Positions 44,659-58,235 are shown, counted from the stretch's first letter. The stretch is 64,000 nt of DNA from Dioscorea cayenensis subsp. rotundata (GCF_009730915.1 NC_052483.1:2170001-2234000), one strand, 5' to 3'. The notes: a model not told the origin generated them from the sequence alone. Numbers and translations are program-made.

Positions 44659-47600
44659 ATGGAGGAGCAGAAGATGAGGAAGAAGAAGAAGAAGGCGGGC
44701 GATGAGATAGTAAGAAGAATGGATTCTGCTCATGGTGATATGGTATACTCCTCGGAGAAAGTTGTAGAAGAAGATTCTGGGAAGAGTGAGAAGAAAAAGA
44801 AGTCAAAAAAGAAAAATCAGAAGGAGAGTGGTGGTTTGGAAGACAATGGTGTCACTAACAAGGAGACTGTTGATATGCGTGAGAGTGAGAATGGGTTGGA
44901 TTTAGATGGAAGTGAGGTGAAATCAGGAGAAAATAGAAAAGAGAAGAAGAGTAAGAAATTGGTTCCTATAACAAATAATGATTTTGGGGAGAAGTTGGAT
45001 TATGAAGGGAGAATTAATGAGAATGAAAAGGAGTTGGATTCAGAAAAACTTTCTACTTCTAGTTCTAGTAAAGAGACAATGAAGGAGGTGAAGGAGAAAA
45101 AGAAACGAAAGAACAAAAGTAGTAAGCTTGTTTCATCAGCATTGTTAGATACGGCTGCAAAGGCCACTGACAGTCTTGGCAGTGAAGAGTGTGAGGACTT
45201 GAGTGGGAATAAATCTGAGAGGAAGAGAAGAAGGGATGCTGATACTGTTGAGGCTGAGAAGCATGGGAACAGCAAAAGGAAGAAAGTCAAGCAAGCATCT
45301 AGAATTGTAGCTCCGAGTGTGACTGAAGAGGATGTTGGTGGGACACCATCAATGGCCAATGAGAATGGTGAGAGAAGCAATGACATGAAGGTGAAAAATA
45401 GTGGTACAGAACATTTTGATAAATCAAAGTCAAAGAAAGGTGCCAAAAATAAGGCAGCGAGGAAGGATTCTAAGTCAAAGAAGCGAGGCACAGATGATCT
45501 CAAGACTTCAGCTTCAAAGCAAAAGAAGAAGGTATCTTTCTCAGGTGATGTTGAGGTCTTCCCTGTTAACAATGCCACAAACTGCGAAGAAGAAGATGAA
45601 GAAAATCTGATCCGAGGCCAGCGTTACACGCGAGAAGAAGATGAATTGCTGAAGAAAGCTGTCCTGGATTATGTAGAAGTGAGTTATTTTTTCATGTAGC
45701 ATAACTGGATTAGCAACTTGAGTTAATGGTCTTTCCTATTGTTCCTGTCTGACTATGATTTGTTCCTCTACTTGCATAGTGTTGTTTGCTTAACTATCAT
45801 GTCTATCACTGAATGCTGTTTCCATATTGAATTGCTTCTTTTCTTGTGAGTTTATTTGATATGGATGTATCTTATCCTTTCCTCTGAATATGAAACATTG
45901 TTGCAAGAGATAATGAAAGTCATCATACTCCTTGTTTATTGCCATTTCTATTGTTTTGTATGTTCTGCTAGCTGATTTACTTCACAGAACAACTCCTTAT
46001 TCTATTTGGGTGCTTTTTTTCCAGGAGAATGGACTGGGTGAGGATGGCGTGAAGAAGGTTATGAACTGTAGGAACTATCCAGAAGTTAAAAATTGCTGGA
46101 AGATTATTAGTAAGAGTTGCTACCATGATTTGAATTTTTTTCCACCTTCATTGATTTATTTATTCCATGCCTTTCATAGTTTTTTTATTTTTCAGCTTTA
46201 TGAGCTTGTTTTTTTGTTTTTTTAGCTGTTCTGTGGCTTGACCTTTATTTATTCTTTTTTCTTAGTACTTTTGCTATTGGTATTTCTTATATTCTCTTTT
46301 GTTTATGTGAATGGAGTATATTTTCAGTGGGCATATGAATGACTTATGAATTTATGTCATATTCATGTGACTTTTTAATTTTATGTTACATGATTCGCAG
46401 CGACTGCTCTGCCCAGGAGACCTTATTTTTCAGTATATACGCGAGCTCATGTTATATTTGAGAGGAGTGAGAGGCACAATTGGCTACCTGAAGAAGTAGA
46501 ATATGTCAAGAAGTATTTCCACCTCTACTCAGATTCAATTTATTCTTTAAATTTAGTTCTCTTTATTTATCAAAAATTCTTGACAAACTCAAGTAAATAA
46601 TCCTTTTTGGTCAGCTTACTTGGTCATCAAAAACTTAAAAATTGTGCTTTTAAGTTATCAACAAGGGCAATTACCATGATAATGCCATGATAATCACACC
46701 TAGGATTTTTAGTCAATCACATTAGTGAATCTAAGCAATATAGCATAAAGCTATTGAAACTGAATTCATCCATTAATTATTGATTCATCTCTTCGAAAAG
46801 ATCCATTTGTTTGTTGCAAAGAATAGAGATCTTATTTAAGTAAACTTGATAAAATAAGATAGAACTTATTCAAACGAAAACGTAGCTGCATGCCTGCATC
46901 GACTTCTTGACTTATTTGCAAATTTACTTTATAATAAATTCAAAACAAGCCCATTGGATTTGTCATTTTTATGTGGATCGACATCTGAAGTTACTATACT
47001 ACCCTTGATATTTTGTTTCATGAAAACACAATTTTATTTTTTGGATAGCTTCTAAACCTAAAGCATGCCAAATGACAGTGTTGTGTTGGATTCTATTCTG
47101 CATCGGTAGGATGATAAGCATTAGCACTTTCTAATCATTCATTTATTGTGTTAGTGTTGTATTTCATCATATCAGTTTTTTCATCCTAATTGCATGCTTT
47201 CTTCTGAATTTGGAAATCTAAATGCACAGATTTCATGAGGAACATGGACCGGATTGGGCAACCTTGGCGAAAATTCTTGGGAAGCATAGGATTCATGTGA
47301 AAGATACTTGGAGAAGGGTAAAAACTACCCGCTGCAAAAATCGGGTATGCTGATTTCTTGTTATTTTTTTATCATCTTTTTATTTATCAGAAATTCTTGG
47401 ATATCCCTAGAAAAAAATATAATTATGTATACCTCCATTAATTTTTGTAATTTTGTATATATACCCCCCAAACCCAAGTTTCTTGTGTTCATATATATAT
47501 ATATGTACATATATATACCCATGTTGTCAAAGCAGAATCTATATTTTTCTGTTAAAAGACGATATTTATTATTGCCCTTATTCTCAGAATTATCAACTTC

Positions 47601-50600
47601 ACATGGCTATATGCAACTTCATTTTTAGAGATGGAGGGAACATGGATTGTTTACTGAAAAAATTTATTCTTGTATTGATTACAGTGTATGTGTGTGTTAG
47701 CTTGCATTTTGTATTGTGTATTCATCTATGGTTTTAGACAAGAGTTATCTTCGTATTTAAAAGTTGTGACGACATGTGGAAATTCTCTTGTTAATATTTT
47801 TATGCTTAGGCCTTGGCCTTCCCTTGGTTTTTCACAAATTACTTCCTATAGTATAAAAGATTATATTTTTAAGAAAATATTTATAAAAGATTATACATGT
47901 TGGATCCTCTGTCTATTTACAAAAAATTAATATAAAATATAAAATTATATTTATTAAGGAAAATATTTGTGAAAATCTCTAATTTGTCTCCAAGCTTCTT
48001 ACAAGTATATATAGTGTAAGAAAATTATATGTTTAGGAAAATATTTGTAAAAAATCATTTGGCCCTTTGTTTTTTTACAAATTAGTATATATAGTATAAA
48101 AAAAATAGGAAAATATTTATAAATTCTATTGTTTATTCCTCTAGATTTTTTTTTATTTGGCCACTTTAAAAAAATTTTTGGCTCCGTCACTTATTATGAT
48201 CAAATATAGAATTTCATTATAACACTTGCACAAATGAATGATGAATGCTGATGGCCATACAAGTTTCCTTCAAAGGGTGATGATGTTTGATCATCCCTAG
48301 GGAAAAGTTAATGGCTATCAATCAGCCATGGAGGTGGTTTGATGAATCCCTTTTGTACGCATAAACCTACTCAACATCCAGATAAATGCTTGTGTTGTTT
48401 TATCTTGATTTTGAGATCTTTAACTTGTCAGAAACCTGTGTCCATGCTGATTATCAACTGTTTCAATGTCAGATAGATCAGAGCTTATGTTTGATAATCT
48501 TGTTAGTTTGTTATTTTGTTTTTCTCTAACCTTGTAGAGGAGGGTCAGGAAGGGTTTAATACAATGAAATTTCAACCAGCTGATGAAAGTAGAGGCATAC
48601 ATCTCAGTGTTAACACTTTGCATATCAGCTTTCTATTGCCCTTTTTGTTAATTGTCAATACTTTGATGTTAAAACCTTAATGCTGGTGAACAATTTTTAT
48701 TCTTCATCTGCCTCATCTCAGGTCTTCTAACTAATATTTTCTTGGCACAGGCAAATGGTCTCAGGATGAGTATCAGACTTTGTTTGATTTAGTGAATATG
48801 GATTTGCGAATGAAGGCATTCACAGAACAGAAGCCAAACCATAAAATTGTTGTGCCTTCCTCTGATGTTTCATTTACTTAATTTGATTGTTCCCCGTTGC
48901 CAATTGTTTGGTCCTTTGTTTTGTATTGTGGATTTGTTGTAGAGAAACTGTTGCAAACTCTCTCAGAATCCTGAATGATTTACCTTTTGTTATCAGTTGA
49001 GGGATAATATTTCCTGGGATCCAATCAGTGAGAAGCTGAAAACTCGACATGATGCACTTTGCTGTATGAAGTGGTAGGTTTATGCCTTAGTTGTTTACCC
49101 TTGGTTCATGATTTCTGTTATATTTCTTCTATTAAGGCTCTTTAAGGGCAAAGGTTAAACCATGTCACAAGAAAAATGGTTAAAAAAAAAACCCTCTGAA
49201 CTTCAATAAGATGTTTATTCTTGATTCATAAGTAGGTTACTATGATCAACTAACCTGCAGCAATGAGTTCTCAATTTGCTTATACTAAGGTGGATCTTAG
49301 AACAGCCTTAGCTAATTTTATAGACTATTTCTGTTTGAAAATGAGTTATTTCTGCTTATTTCCATTGTTTACACCTTCAAGATGTTTATTCTTCCTAAGT
49401 TTGATTCTGACCTGTTTGATTTCATGATTCATTGTTCTGTTGAATATTACAGGTATAATCAGTTAGCTTCACCATTGGTCAGTGAAGGTTTATGGGTTGA
49501 TTCAGATGACTATCGGCTGATCTATGCGTAAGACTCTTCATTTTGCATCATATTACTTGAATTGGTTCTTTATTGGTATCAAAATTAAGAGAATGCAATT
49601 GTTTTTGCTTCATGACTTCTTTATTTGGTTCGAGTCTTACCCATTTTCAAAACATGATGAATGACTATCAGATTAAAAATTACCGTGGAAATCAAGTGTG
49701 GGGTGAGGGAGATACATAGTATTTATGTATTCATGTCTTCATGGCTAAAGATGATTTGTTTGCTTCATACTTTTGTAACCTTGAAGTTGTGATCCAAGTT
49801 TCAAAATCAAATCAAGTTTCTTTTTATACGTGTTCTGCTATGTGGTTGATTATTATAAGTTTTGAAGCATGTTTGAAATAGTCTTCTTCAATCCTGTTAA
49901 AAAAAAAGCTCATGGATAATATACCATTAATGCTTTATATGCTTTTTTCTGCATCTTTGATTTCTAAACCTGTGTTTGCCAATCCATTTAGAGTTGCTCT
50001 TTGTGAAACATCTTCCAGTTAATGCTCATGGATTCATTTCATCCTCAAGTTGTAATGCATCAAATGCAGATCATGTAGCTTGTTTTTGAAATTCAGGTGT
50101 AACTGTGAGAAAGTTTTCTGATGTTAATATCATTGTTGATGCAGGCTTCAAAATGATGATGCCTGTTGCGAGGAGGATGTTGAGTGGGACAACCTTCTGG
50201 AACATAGGTAACTTGTATGTCATATAGATTGTGATTATTATTCAAACTATAACTTAGGATCAACTTCAGAATAAAGCCTCAGAAGATCAGATATGAGGTT
50301 CTGAGCTATGGAGCTAAACTGGTTACGACTTCTGATTAAAACATTAGGACTGATAGCAAGAACGGCGTATGTTTCTAAAATATGTCTCTATTATCGTCTT
50401 TGGATTGTATCCATTCATCTGCTTTTGAAAACTGATTGGAATAGCCCGATGATTCTTCATTTCCTTTGTTTTTCTGCTTCAACATTTATTGAACTTATGC
50501 CAAATTGAGTCTCATCTTCAAAACTAAGATAAAAATCACTGTTGTTTATGGCCTTCCATCCTTGAATCCTTTGCATTTAACTCCCTCTAAACCCATCTCT

Positions 50601-50921
50601 GATTTCTTTCCAGTAACTTGATATACTTCTATTTATTCATGAAAATTATCGACGATCAATTGGGAAAGAAAGCACAATGAATGAAGTTGAAAAATGGCCC
50701 CTTTCCTTTGGCATTGTATGCTGTTGACTCTATTAATTATAACCATTAGATCAGATTATGACTAAAGAATGTTTCCCATTCTCAGGCCTGGTGATATTTG
50801 CCGGAAACGCTGGAAGCAAATGATCCGGCACATCGGTGGTCACCGGGAGAAATCTTTCATTGAGCAAGTAGACGTTCTTTCGCAAAGGTATTGCCCGGAG
50901 ATGCTTGAATACCGAGAATGA
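44659..50921 (+). CDS. Myb/SANT TTF1/DMTF1-like protein, copy B
   Basis: Nine coding exons: 44659-45678, 46025-46109, 46401-46512, 47230-47344, 48751-48848, 48997-49073, 49453-49527, 50145-50207 and 50786-50921. They give about 592 residues. Exon 1 (340 codons, intact) is Lys/Glu-rich with nuclear-localisation-like KKKKKA and KRKKVKQASR stretches. It ends with RYTREEDELLKKAVLDYVEE, the first Myb/SANT-like helix set. Then come NYPEVKNCWKII, LPRRPYFSVYTRAHVIFERS, HEEHGPDWATLAKILGKHRI, KWSQDEYQTLFDLVNMDLRM, SWDPISEKLKTRHDALCCMK and CRKRWKQMIRHIGGH. These are the ordered Myb-type repeats of the plant family related to TTF1 and DMTF1, presumably nuclear and DNA-binding. Exon 4 has one extra A in GTAAAAACT and another change before its donor, which breaks the frame (copy A reads RRVKLPAAKKG there). 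The ATG at 44659 is the first in the leader. Confidence 0.85.
47815..48195. mobile_element. Old nonautonomous TE remnant in Myb intron 4, copy B
   Basis: Counterpart of 5166-5570 on the opposite strand, ending TTTGGCTCCGTCAC. It holds the same TATA...ATTAATTTGT subrepeats, with different small deletions. Its presence in both copies dates it before the duplication. Confidence 0.55.
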
Positions 50922-51519
50922 ATCTAGTCTTCCATGCATCAGCCATGTATCTTTTTATCAAACTAGGGCAAACACAAGTCCTCAGTTCCTATGAATTAAT
51001 GTTCAGAAACTCAGATTAAGTTATACATCAATGCAACCAGTGACCTCACACTTAAATTCAGTCACTTTGTTCTAATATTCATGTGTGTGTTTGTTAGTTT
51101 AGGTCAAGTGAAATTTCCCCAACAACTGTTTATACTTGCATATATTTTGCATGCAGTGTGACTCTCACAACATCTCAAACAAAATATTAACTTAATAATG
51201 AAAATGAACGTGGTTGTCCATGTGTCGCTGATCTATTGGTTAGTCACTAAATTTTTAATTATAATAAAAAAAATCAATTCTCTATTTTAATCAAGTAGTT
51301 TAGCTTAGATGCATTTGTTTTGATTCTTGTGTAATTATAAATATATTTGTTTGATTTTTATGCTATATTAATATATTCGTTGTACTTGGTGAACTATAAA
51401 TATATTTATTTTAATCATTATGTCATCCTTCAATTGAATTAAAAATAAAAAAATATAGAGTTTTAATTTTTATTAATTATAAATTTATTATATATTTTTT
51501 TACTTTTTATACATTTCTC

Positions 51520-54500
51520 TCACTTGAAATGCAAGTGCTATTACTGACACTGAAATAAACACCGAAAATGAAAAAATTAAACATGAAAATAACACTTCCT
51601 GCAAATAAACACAAAAAATAGTGAAAATTAATCACTATCAACACTTTAGAAAAGTGATATTTCTTCTGTTTTTAACTTCTCCATTTACAACAAATAACCA
51701 GTATACCAAGTGGTTATTAGGATGTATTACTTCTTTTCTTAATAGAAATTAAAGTGTTATGTTTTCCAATGGAATTTAGTAAAAATACCTTCATTTTGAA
51801 TTTTATTTTTAAATAAAAATATGATACAGAAATTTCTAGGAAAGTTTTTAATAATATGTTAACTTTAAATATGTAAATAATAGGATTTTAGAGGGTTTTT
51901 GAATTTCCTATATTGTCCTTCAAGCTTCTAAAGGAAGTCAGTTCTCTTTCCAATCATCGAAGGGCATTATAGTCATTACAGTCACAGCTAAGATACACGT
52001 GCGGGATTACAACAACGCGTGGTTATTAAAGCGACCATCCGAATGGCGATTTTTACAGACAAATCGGGAAAAATTTGGGGCTTTCGTTTATTTTTTTATT
52101 TTTTATTTTCGTCCTTTTTTTTTCTCCCTTTTCGAAACCCCTCGTGATCCCTGATCCAGATCCCAGGCACCCATCGACCTCACGGATCTCTGAATCTCCT
52201 CCGCCTTCGTCTCCGCCTCGTCTTCCCCTCTCGATCGGTACCTTTTTCCCTCTTCCTCGTTGTGCAGATCGATTTCTAGGGTTAGGGTTTCAGGACCCTT
52301 GATTTGATCCTGATTCGTGGGTCTTTTTTTGTTGGATTTTTAGGATTTTTATTGGTTTGTTGGTTTTTGATTGTTGCCCTCGTGAGATTGGGCTTCATCT
52401 GTTTCGATAAAATCTAGGGTTAGGATTTGTGGAATTATTTGTCTGCTTTTCCGAACAGGCCAAATTCGTTGAATCTTTGATTGAATCTGGGGGACTTTGT
52501 TCTATTTATGAATTATGGTTATTTTCCTTATCTGATTATTATTATTATCATTGTTTTTTTTTGGGGAAAATTTTGGTATTGTGAGATTGTTATTAGGGTT
52601 CTTGTTCGATTGGTATATTGATCGTGGCTTTAATTGGTCTGTGAGGTTTTTCAATTTTTAGATTCGCTTTTTGATTTCGAGATTTTTTTTACACGATATT
52701 TCAGGGATTGAGGTTTGGTTGCTCTATCATTTGAACAACGCCTTCTAGTTTGTGGAAATTCAGAGTGATTGAGGCGTATTTGTTCATGATTCTTTGATTG
52801 CGCAGTGGTTATCAGGTAACTACTTGGACTTGTCCATACTAATTGTGTCATTAATAACAATTTTCACCGTATTTTGCATCTCTTCTTTATTGAAGAGTAA
52901 GTAATGAATGCTCAGATGTCTTTGTGATCATATATTCAAATTAGTGTTCAAAATTCTCTGTTTGCTTCTGCTTAACTCACTTGGTATGATTTGCGTTCTT
53001 ATATATATCGATTTTTGATTGTAACATGACTAATCTATGAATGCTCTTAAAAATGGGCCTTATATTGGCTAGTTCTGTATCAATTTGTGAGACTTTGGAT
53101 TTTAGATGAATTTGTTGTGTCCCTGTAAGGAACACTTTTTTTTACATTGTGGGTAGAGGAGTTGAAATTTTTTTCTACTTATTTGTTGCACAACTTGAAA
53201 GAATCTTCCAGTAAAATTACTGGGCCCTTTTAAAATTTATTGCCATGGTTGGTTGGTTATGTCATGCATCAATTTGGTTAAATAAATTTCTTAATTGGAA
53301 ATTCTTGGTATTTAATTTTACAACTAAACCAGCATTTATAATCATATTGACTGAAAAACTTGGTTACTATGGTGCTATTGGCAAACAAGATCTAATTTTT
53401 ATCAGCTTTGCTTTTGCAAATCCTTATTTTACATAAAAATAAGCTATGTATAGTTAAGAGTTAAAGGTCCAAATTTTGTAGATAATTTGACAGAGGTGAA
53501 TTGAGAGGAGATATAAATCAAGAGAGTGACTGACTTGATTTGAATCGACATCCCTAATTATTTATATGCGATATTTGTTAATACCGATTTTGAAACCGTA
53601 AATGAATGTTGTATCAAAATATTGATAAAGTTAATCACCGGACGGGATTGAATTACATAAAAAAACTAAGTCAACCTAACTAAATTGAGTTAATTTGGCC
53701 AGTTAGTTTGGGTTCAGTCTTTGATGAATTAGGAACCCCAGCCCCTATGAGATAATAGGAAATATTTTAATATCTCATAGCTTCTCGTTTCTTCAGGTTT
53801 ATATAACTAAAATATAGAAAGTATAGAATTGGATTATTCATGTAGTATTTGTAGTGGTTGATCATGATAGTTCCTTAATATATTCCTCGCTTTGTTAGAG
53901 AGGAAAACCTAATGTTTTTGGAGAGGAAGTTTCAAGTTATACTTGGAATTGTTTTTGGGTGCTTATTTAATTTAATTTGACACTTGTAGATGGTCAATTT
54001 TTGCTGGATGACAAATGATCTTATTTGTATTTGATAATAAAAATTTTTAGAGGGCATAGAGTTTATGCTCGCTGAGGCATGATTGGTGATCAAAAATGGA
54101 ATTAACACGTGATTTTTTCTAATTTTTGTGGACTTTAATGTTGTTTGGTACATCTGTGCACTGCCTATTTTGGCTTTAATATTATATGATCTAGATATTG
54201 TTTTATTGGACATTTTTTTAAAACCTAGGTTATTATGGATGATTGAGCTACTTTTTGTGACGGATATTACTTTATTTCGTAGACTGTGAGCTGCATGCTT
54301 TTCTTAGTTGGACAGGTCTGATAGTTATGATAAATTAGTATGTACAAATGCTCTTTGTTATGCACCTGAGCTGTCAGGCTTGATAGTTGTGGTTTCTCTG
54401 AGCTTGCTGGTAACACAATATACCTGTAATTGTAGAGGTTGACTTTGGAATCACATGAATGAAATAAATCCCTCCCTAATACTTGATATATGGATAATGA

Positions 54501-54833
54501 AGCTGAGAACCTTACCTTCTTGTTTGTGGATTTTGAGTTTGAATTTTTTTATGGGTGGCAATCTCACTTGTCACACTGAAGCAAGTGACTTGATTTTTCG
54601 CACATATCATCTTGTTACTTAAAAAGTAGTGAAAGGTGTTCTGGAATGATACTATTATTTCTCATGTTTATATGTTTTGCCAAGGTCCTTTTGCTTTTTT
54701 TATTCTTCTATGTCGCCCCTTCCTGCTATTTTTGTTTTTTTGTTTGTGTTGCGTGAGTGGTGGCCCAACTGCCAATTATGTTACCAAATACACTAGCTTT
54801 AATTCCTTTTGTTGGCTGCTCTGCAGGTTAAAT
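51520..54833. promoter_or_regulatory. Intergenic DNA, leader exon and long 5' intron of the ELM2/SANT gene
   Basis: 51520-52060 is AT-rich with no gene. A pyrimidine-rich, CG-containing leader (about 52090-52236, ending CTCGATCG|GTACC) looks like a non-coding first exon. The next 2.6 kb is T-rich intron-like DNA ending CTCTGCAG at 54826, eight bases before the ATG. Leader limits are inferred from composition and splice-site appearance. Confidence 0.5.
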
Positions 54834-56943
54834 ATGGTGCTTAAGCATAACAAACGACCTTTCGGCGCTGAAGAGTCCTGCCAACCTACTTGTAAGCATA
54901 ATATCAGACGGTTAAATTGCGGTAGTCGTCTAGCATCATTTGCAGGAATTTCTTCATTTGTTGGTATCCCTCTAGACTTACCAATTTCAAATAAAAAAGA
55001 TTTAGTTCTGTTTTATTAGGTTTAGGGCATGGTTAACCTAGCTGCCTCCTGGTCTTATTTTAATTACAAGATGGAGGAGGTAAAGAAACGGCTAGCCAAC
55101 TACAAGGCGAATCAAGAGTGGAAGGTTATCCTCATATAACATGTTGTTCTGTATCAAAGGATGAGAAGCAAAAAACCACAGGATTTGCTGTTGTTCCTAA
55201 AGATCATTCTAGTAATGGGTGTTACAATACCTCTAGCTTGCTTGGTGGGAACAACTATGATGTTGCGAGACCAGAGTATGGAAGGCAAATTTTGTGTGAA
55301 GACCTATCCTTTCAACTTGGATGTGCTGAATTTGACCAAGATTTTCAGTTACATTTGTTCTCAGAAATTCTTCCTGTAAATAGTAGTATCCATGAACGAT
55401 CAGTTGTTTCAGGTGCATATTTATTCATCTCTGTTGGATATCATGTGATGTGGATTTCCTTGTCTTTGTTGCAGTTTAATACATTATTTACTTTTTTTTA
55501 ATAGTAGCTTATAATTGATGTTTCCAGAACATCCAGTTGCTACTTGCGAGGAGATGCCTGCTGATGATACCAACTTGAGTGGTCCTCCAAGCTTGTCATG
55601 GCACACTTTTAATGCACATGAAGGGCCTATACCCTTGGAACTGCCTGGCGGGGCATGCTTCTTTCCTTATTTTGAGGATGACCACCAAATGTTTGAATGT
55701 AAACTTCTTGAAGAGATCAATTCATCCGTTCCTGATTACCCTTATCAAAAAGCCTGTTGCCACTGGACCAAAACATCAAGCTGATATTCCAGTTTGGAGA
55801 CCAGATGAATTTCAGAGTTATGTTGGGAATTCGGATGACTCTGGGGACACGCCTGCAGATGACAATCCAAGCAGTACTTTGAGCGTCTCATGGCAGACAT
55901 GCAATACATTTGATGAGTGTTCAAGGCTGGAGTCACCTGTGGGGGCATCTTTCATTCCTTACTTTGAAGATGACCTTCGGGTAGATGGCCATAATCATCT
56001 TGAAGAGACCTGTTCATCTGCTCGATTATCATGAACGGAAGCCTGTTGCCATTGGACCACATCATCAAGCGATATCCCAGTGTGTGGTCTTAGTGAATTT
56101 GAGAATTCTGTTGGGGCACTCGGATGACAGTGTTTCTTCCACATCAAACTCAGTTGATCTGTCATCATCATCCGCTTACCTTGTCAGTGAAGACTCGAGT
56201 GATAAGTGGATCGGGGCGTGCATCTTGCCCATGCCTGATTATGGGAACATTATCTTTAGAGGTTAAAGGCAGGTCTTGCCGGAATTTTTGTAATTGTTTG
56301 GATACGGGCTCCATCAGATGTGTAAAACAGCATGTAGTGGAATCCAGGGAAAAGCTCGAGCAAGCTCTGGGACATGAGAAATTCATGATGCTCGGATTTG
56401 GTAACATGGGAGAAGTTGTGGCCCAGAAATGGAGCACAGAAGAGGAGCAAACTTTCCGAGAAGTTGTAATGGCCAATCCTGGTCACTTGGCAAGAACTTT
56501 TGGGATGATCTCCGTCATGTCTTCATCTCTGGAGTAGCAAGGAGCTCATTAGTTATTATTTCAATGTCTTCATGCTTCATAAAGAGAGCTGAACAGAACA
56601 GGATGGATCCAATGAATGCGGATAGTGACAATGACTGAAAGGTGGGAAGAAAGCAATGAAAGTGTTGCTGGTGATGGTGAAGAAGATTCTGTTGTTGATT
56701 CCCCCCATGATGGAGATAATGTAACTTATAATGATGGTGATGCTACTGATGGCCATGAAGTGACTGAAGATTTGTATACTTACGATGGCTCCTGGGATGT
56801 TCCTCGAAAATCACAAAAGCTATAAATTACAGCCAATGTCTGATGCGTATCTGAGTGACAAGAATTTTAATAAGGGCGTGGAGGAGCAAGATGTCGAGGA
56901 TGACCTATTCACTTCCTATGATGGTGAGCAGAGTGGGGGCTGA
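54834..56943 (+). CDS. ELM2/SANT (Myb-like) domain protein with many frameshifts
   Basis: The first codons MVLKHNKRPFGAEES and later blocks mark the plant family with an ELM2 motif followed by a SANT/Myb-like domain. These are nuclear proteins likely to act in histone-deacetylase-type chromatin complexes. Visible blocks, in different frames: HQADIPVWRPDEF (ELM2 start), IGACILPMPDYG, HVVESREKLEQALGHEKFMM, MGEVVAQKWSTEEEQTFREV (SANT start), KNFWDDLRHVF, then SKELISYYFNVFML and KRAEQNRMDPMNADSDND, ending in an acidic tail to 56943. Shifts are needed near 55750, 56025, 56070, 56489, 56533, 56580, 56636 and 56810. Several fall in runs of G or A. A ~290-bp segment is duplicated within the gene. Exon limits before 55118 are uncertain. 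It is either a decayed copy or a badly polished consensus. Confidence 0.75.
55555..56090. repeat. Internal ~290-bp tandem duplication within the ELM2/SANT gene
   Basis: Two successive units encode the same order of motifs: PADD, SW-T-N, P-GA-F-PYFEDD, E---S, DY, KPVA-GP-HQADIPV. The first spans about 55555-55800 and the second about 55850-56090. Nucleotide similarity is clear, for example around CCTTATTTTGAGGATGACC and CCTTACTTTGAAGATGACC. A duplicated exon segment or exon is the simplest reading. Confidence 0.75.
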
Positions 56944-57404
56944 CATTTGAGCTGCACCTTCTGTCATTGTTTTTGTCATCAGCATAGACTTTACGAAGAC
57001 CATAATAATTCGTACAGAACACAGATAAAAATGTTGGGGGGATCAAAAACATGGGATAAACGGTGATGAATTCTTTCCAACCAGCAATTTGGTTGAAGCG
57101 AGTACTTGCGGAATCATGGCGTCAACTAGGCTACATCAAATTATACATTGTCAGTGCTCTCCTACTAACGTATCAGTGTCCTGCATTGGGACATTTTTAA
57201 AGTTTTTGGTCTAGCAGCCGAGGCCAGGCGTTCGGGTGGGTTACCAATTTTCCATTTGTAAATTCATGGTGGCAGTTTGGGAGTCCTGTGTAAAGTAGCT
57301 GCCTAAAATTAAAATTTTTGAAAGAAGAGCTTGTAATATTCTCTGTATATCTAGGGGCAATCCCTTTGTAGCTGAGGGTGGACAAATTAAGTGATCATGA
57401 TTAA

Positions 57405-57433
57405 TTCATCTATTCATTCATTCATTCATTCAA
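57405..57433. repeat. (ATTC)n microsatellite
   Basis: About seven ATTC/ATTCATCT units in the 3' region after the ELM2/SANT gene. 56944-57480 otherwise looks like 3' UTR and AT-rich DNA. Confidence 0.9.
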
Positions 57434-57479
57434 TGGGTCTCTGGATTTTTTTCTGTATCTTTCTAACATTATGAGCAGT

Positions 57480-58235
57480 GTCAACAGTTATTGTCTACCA
57501 ATTTAGTACTGATGCACCTCAACAAAGCATTGCCAACGGGAATGAGAAATTGGTATGTGCCATTTACTCTGCTCATTTTTAATTTGGAGTTATTGTTTAT
57601 ATCTTATATTTGCATAATATTCTTACAAACCAGATCTCTCAAATGAATAGGCTAGATGTACGAAATCACATCCCAAGGTTTGTTAGGAGCTTAGTTTGTA
57701 AAGAATGGCATTACCCTAATGCTCATTTTTTTTGTTTAATCTATCTTTTGATCTGACAGTTTCCTTTACATTTTCCATGACAAACAGATGGATGAATGGT
57801 GGACTGCTCTCTCACTGGTTAGTTCCTCTCTCTTTGTTAGTGTGTACTTAGCCAAGTATTTGTGTCCCTTGTGCTTGTGCCTTGCTTGCATTTAAAGCAA
57901 AGACTGATGTTTCAGATTCAGCTGGTCAGTGAGGTCTCCTGATCAAAGCCTGCCATCCCTGGTGGTGGCTGAGTTGGCTACTCCCCCTGCTCCCAGTTTT
58001 AACAGGTATCCAAAGAATCAGGTACTAAATCAAACACCCTTAATTTCTCTCAAAGTTCTGTACATTAATGCAGTCATTAATGATAAACATCCTACACACA
58101 CAGCAAAAGCTCTTCTATCCTTCTTTTCTTTTTTTAAAGTCACTTTGTCACCTCTTGATTATGCTTTTCTGCAGAACATAGACTTAAGGAGCAAGGTCAA
58201 AGTCTTAAAACAGACACTAGACATATGCTTTAGAT
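57480..58235 (+). other. Possible small spliced gene or 3' exons, unassigned
   Basis: Exon-like pieces bordered by AG and GT are present: 57788-57817 (MDEWWTALSL), about 57916-58020 (FSWSVRSPDQSLPSLVVAEL followed by ATPPAPSFNRYPKNQ) and 58175-58235 (NIDLRSKVKVLKQTLDIC). They are on the plus strand and can be joined, but I recognise no family and cannot prove the start. They may also be non-coding 3' exons of the upstream gene. Confidence 0.25.

Larger units (their letters stand above)
43070..51520. repeat. Inverted segmental duplication (copy B) of ~1100-11520
   Basis: The whole order SpoU exon 1, promoter, Myb exons 1-9 and about 600 bp of 3' flank is repeated in inverted orientation relative to 1100-11520. 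Homology ends just inside SpoU intron 1 on one side. On the other it fades in AT-rich DNA near 51500. Introns differ by many small indels, and B lacks the LTR-type insertion of A. B is visibly more diverged from A than C is. Confidence 0.93.

Noticed and set aside
52075-52302. 75-codon open frame in the ELM2/SANT leader
   Set aside because: It begins at a non-ATG codon and crosses the apparent leader-exon donor; Pro/Phe-rich from pyrimidine bias.
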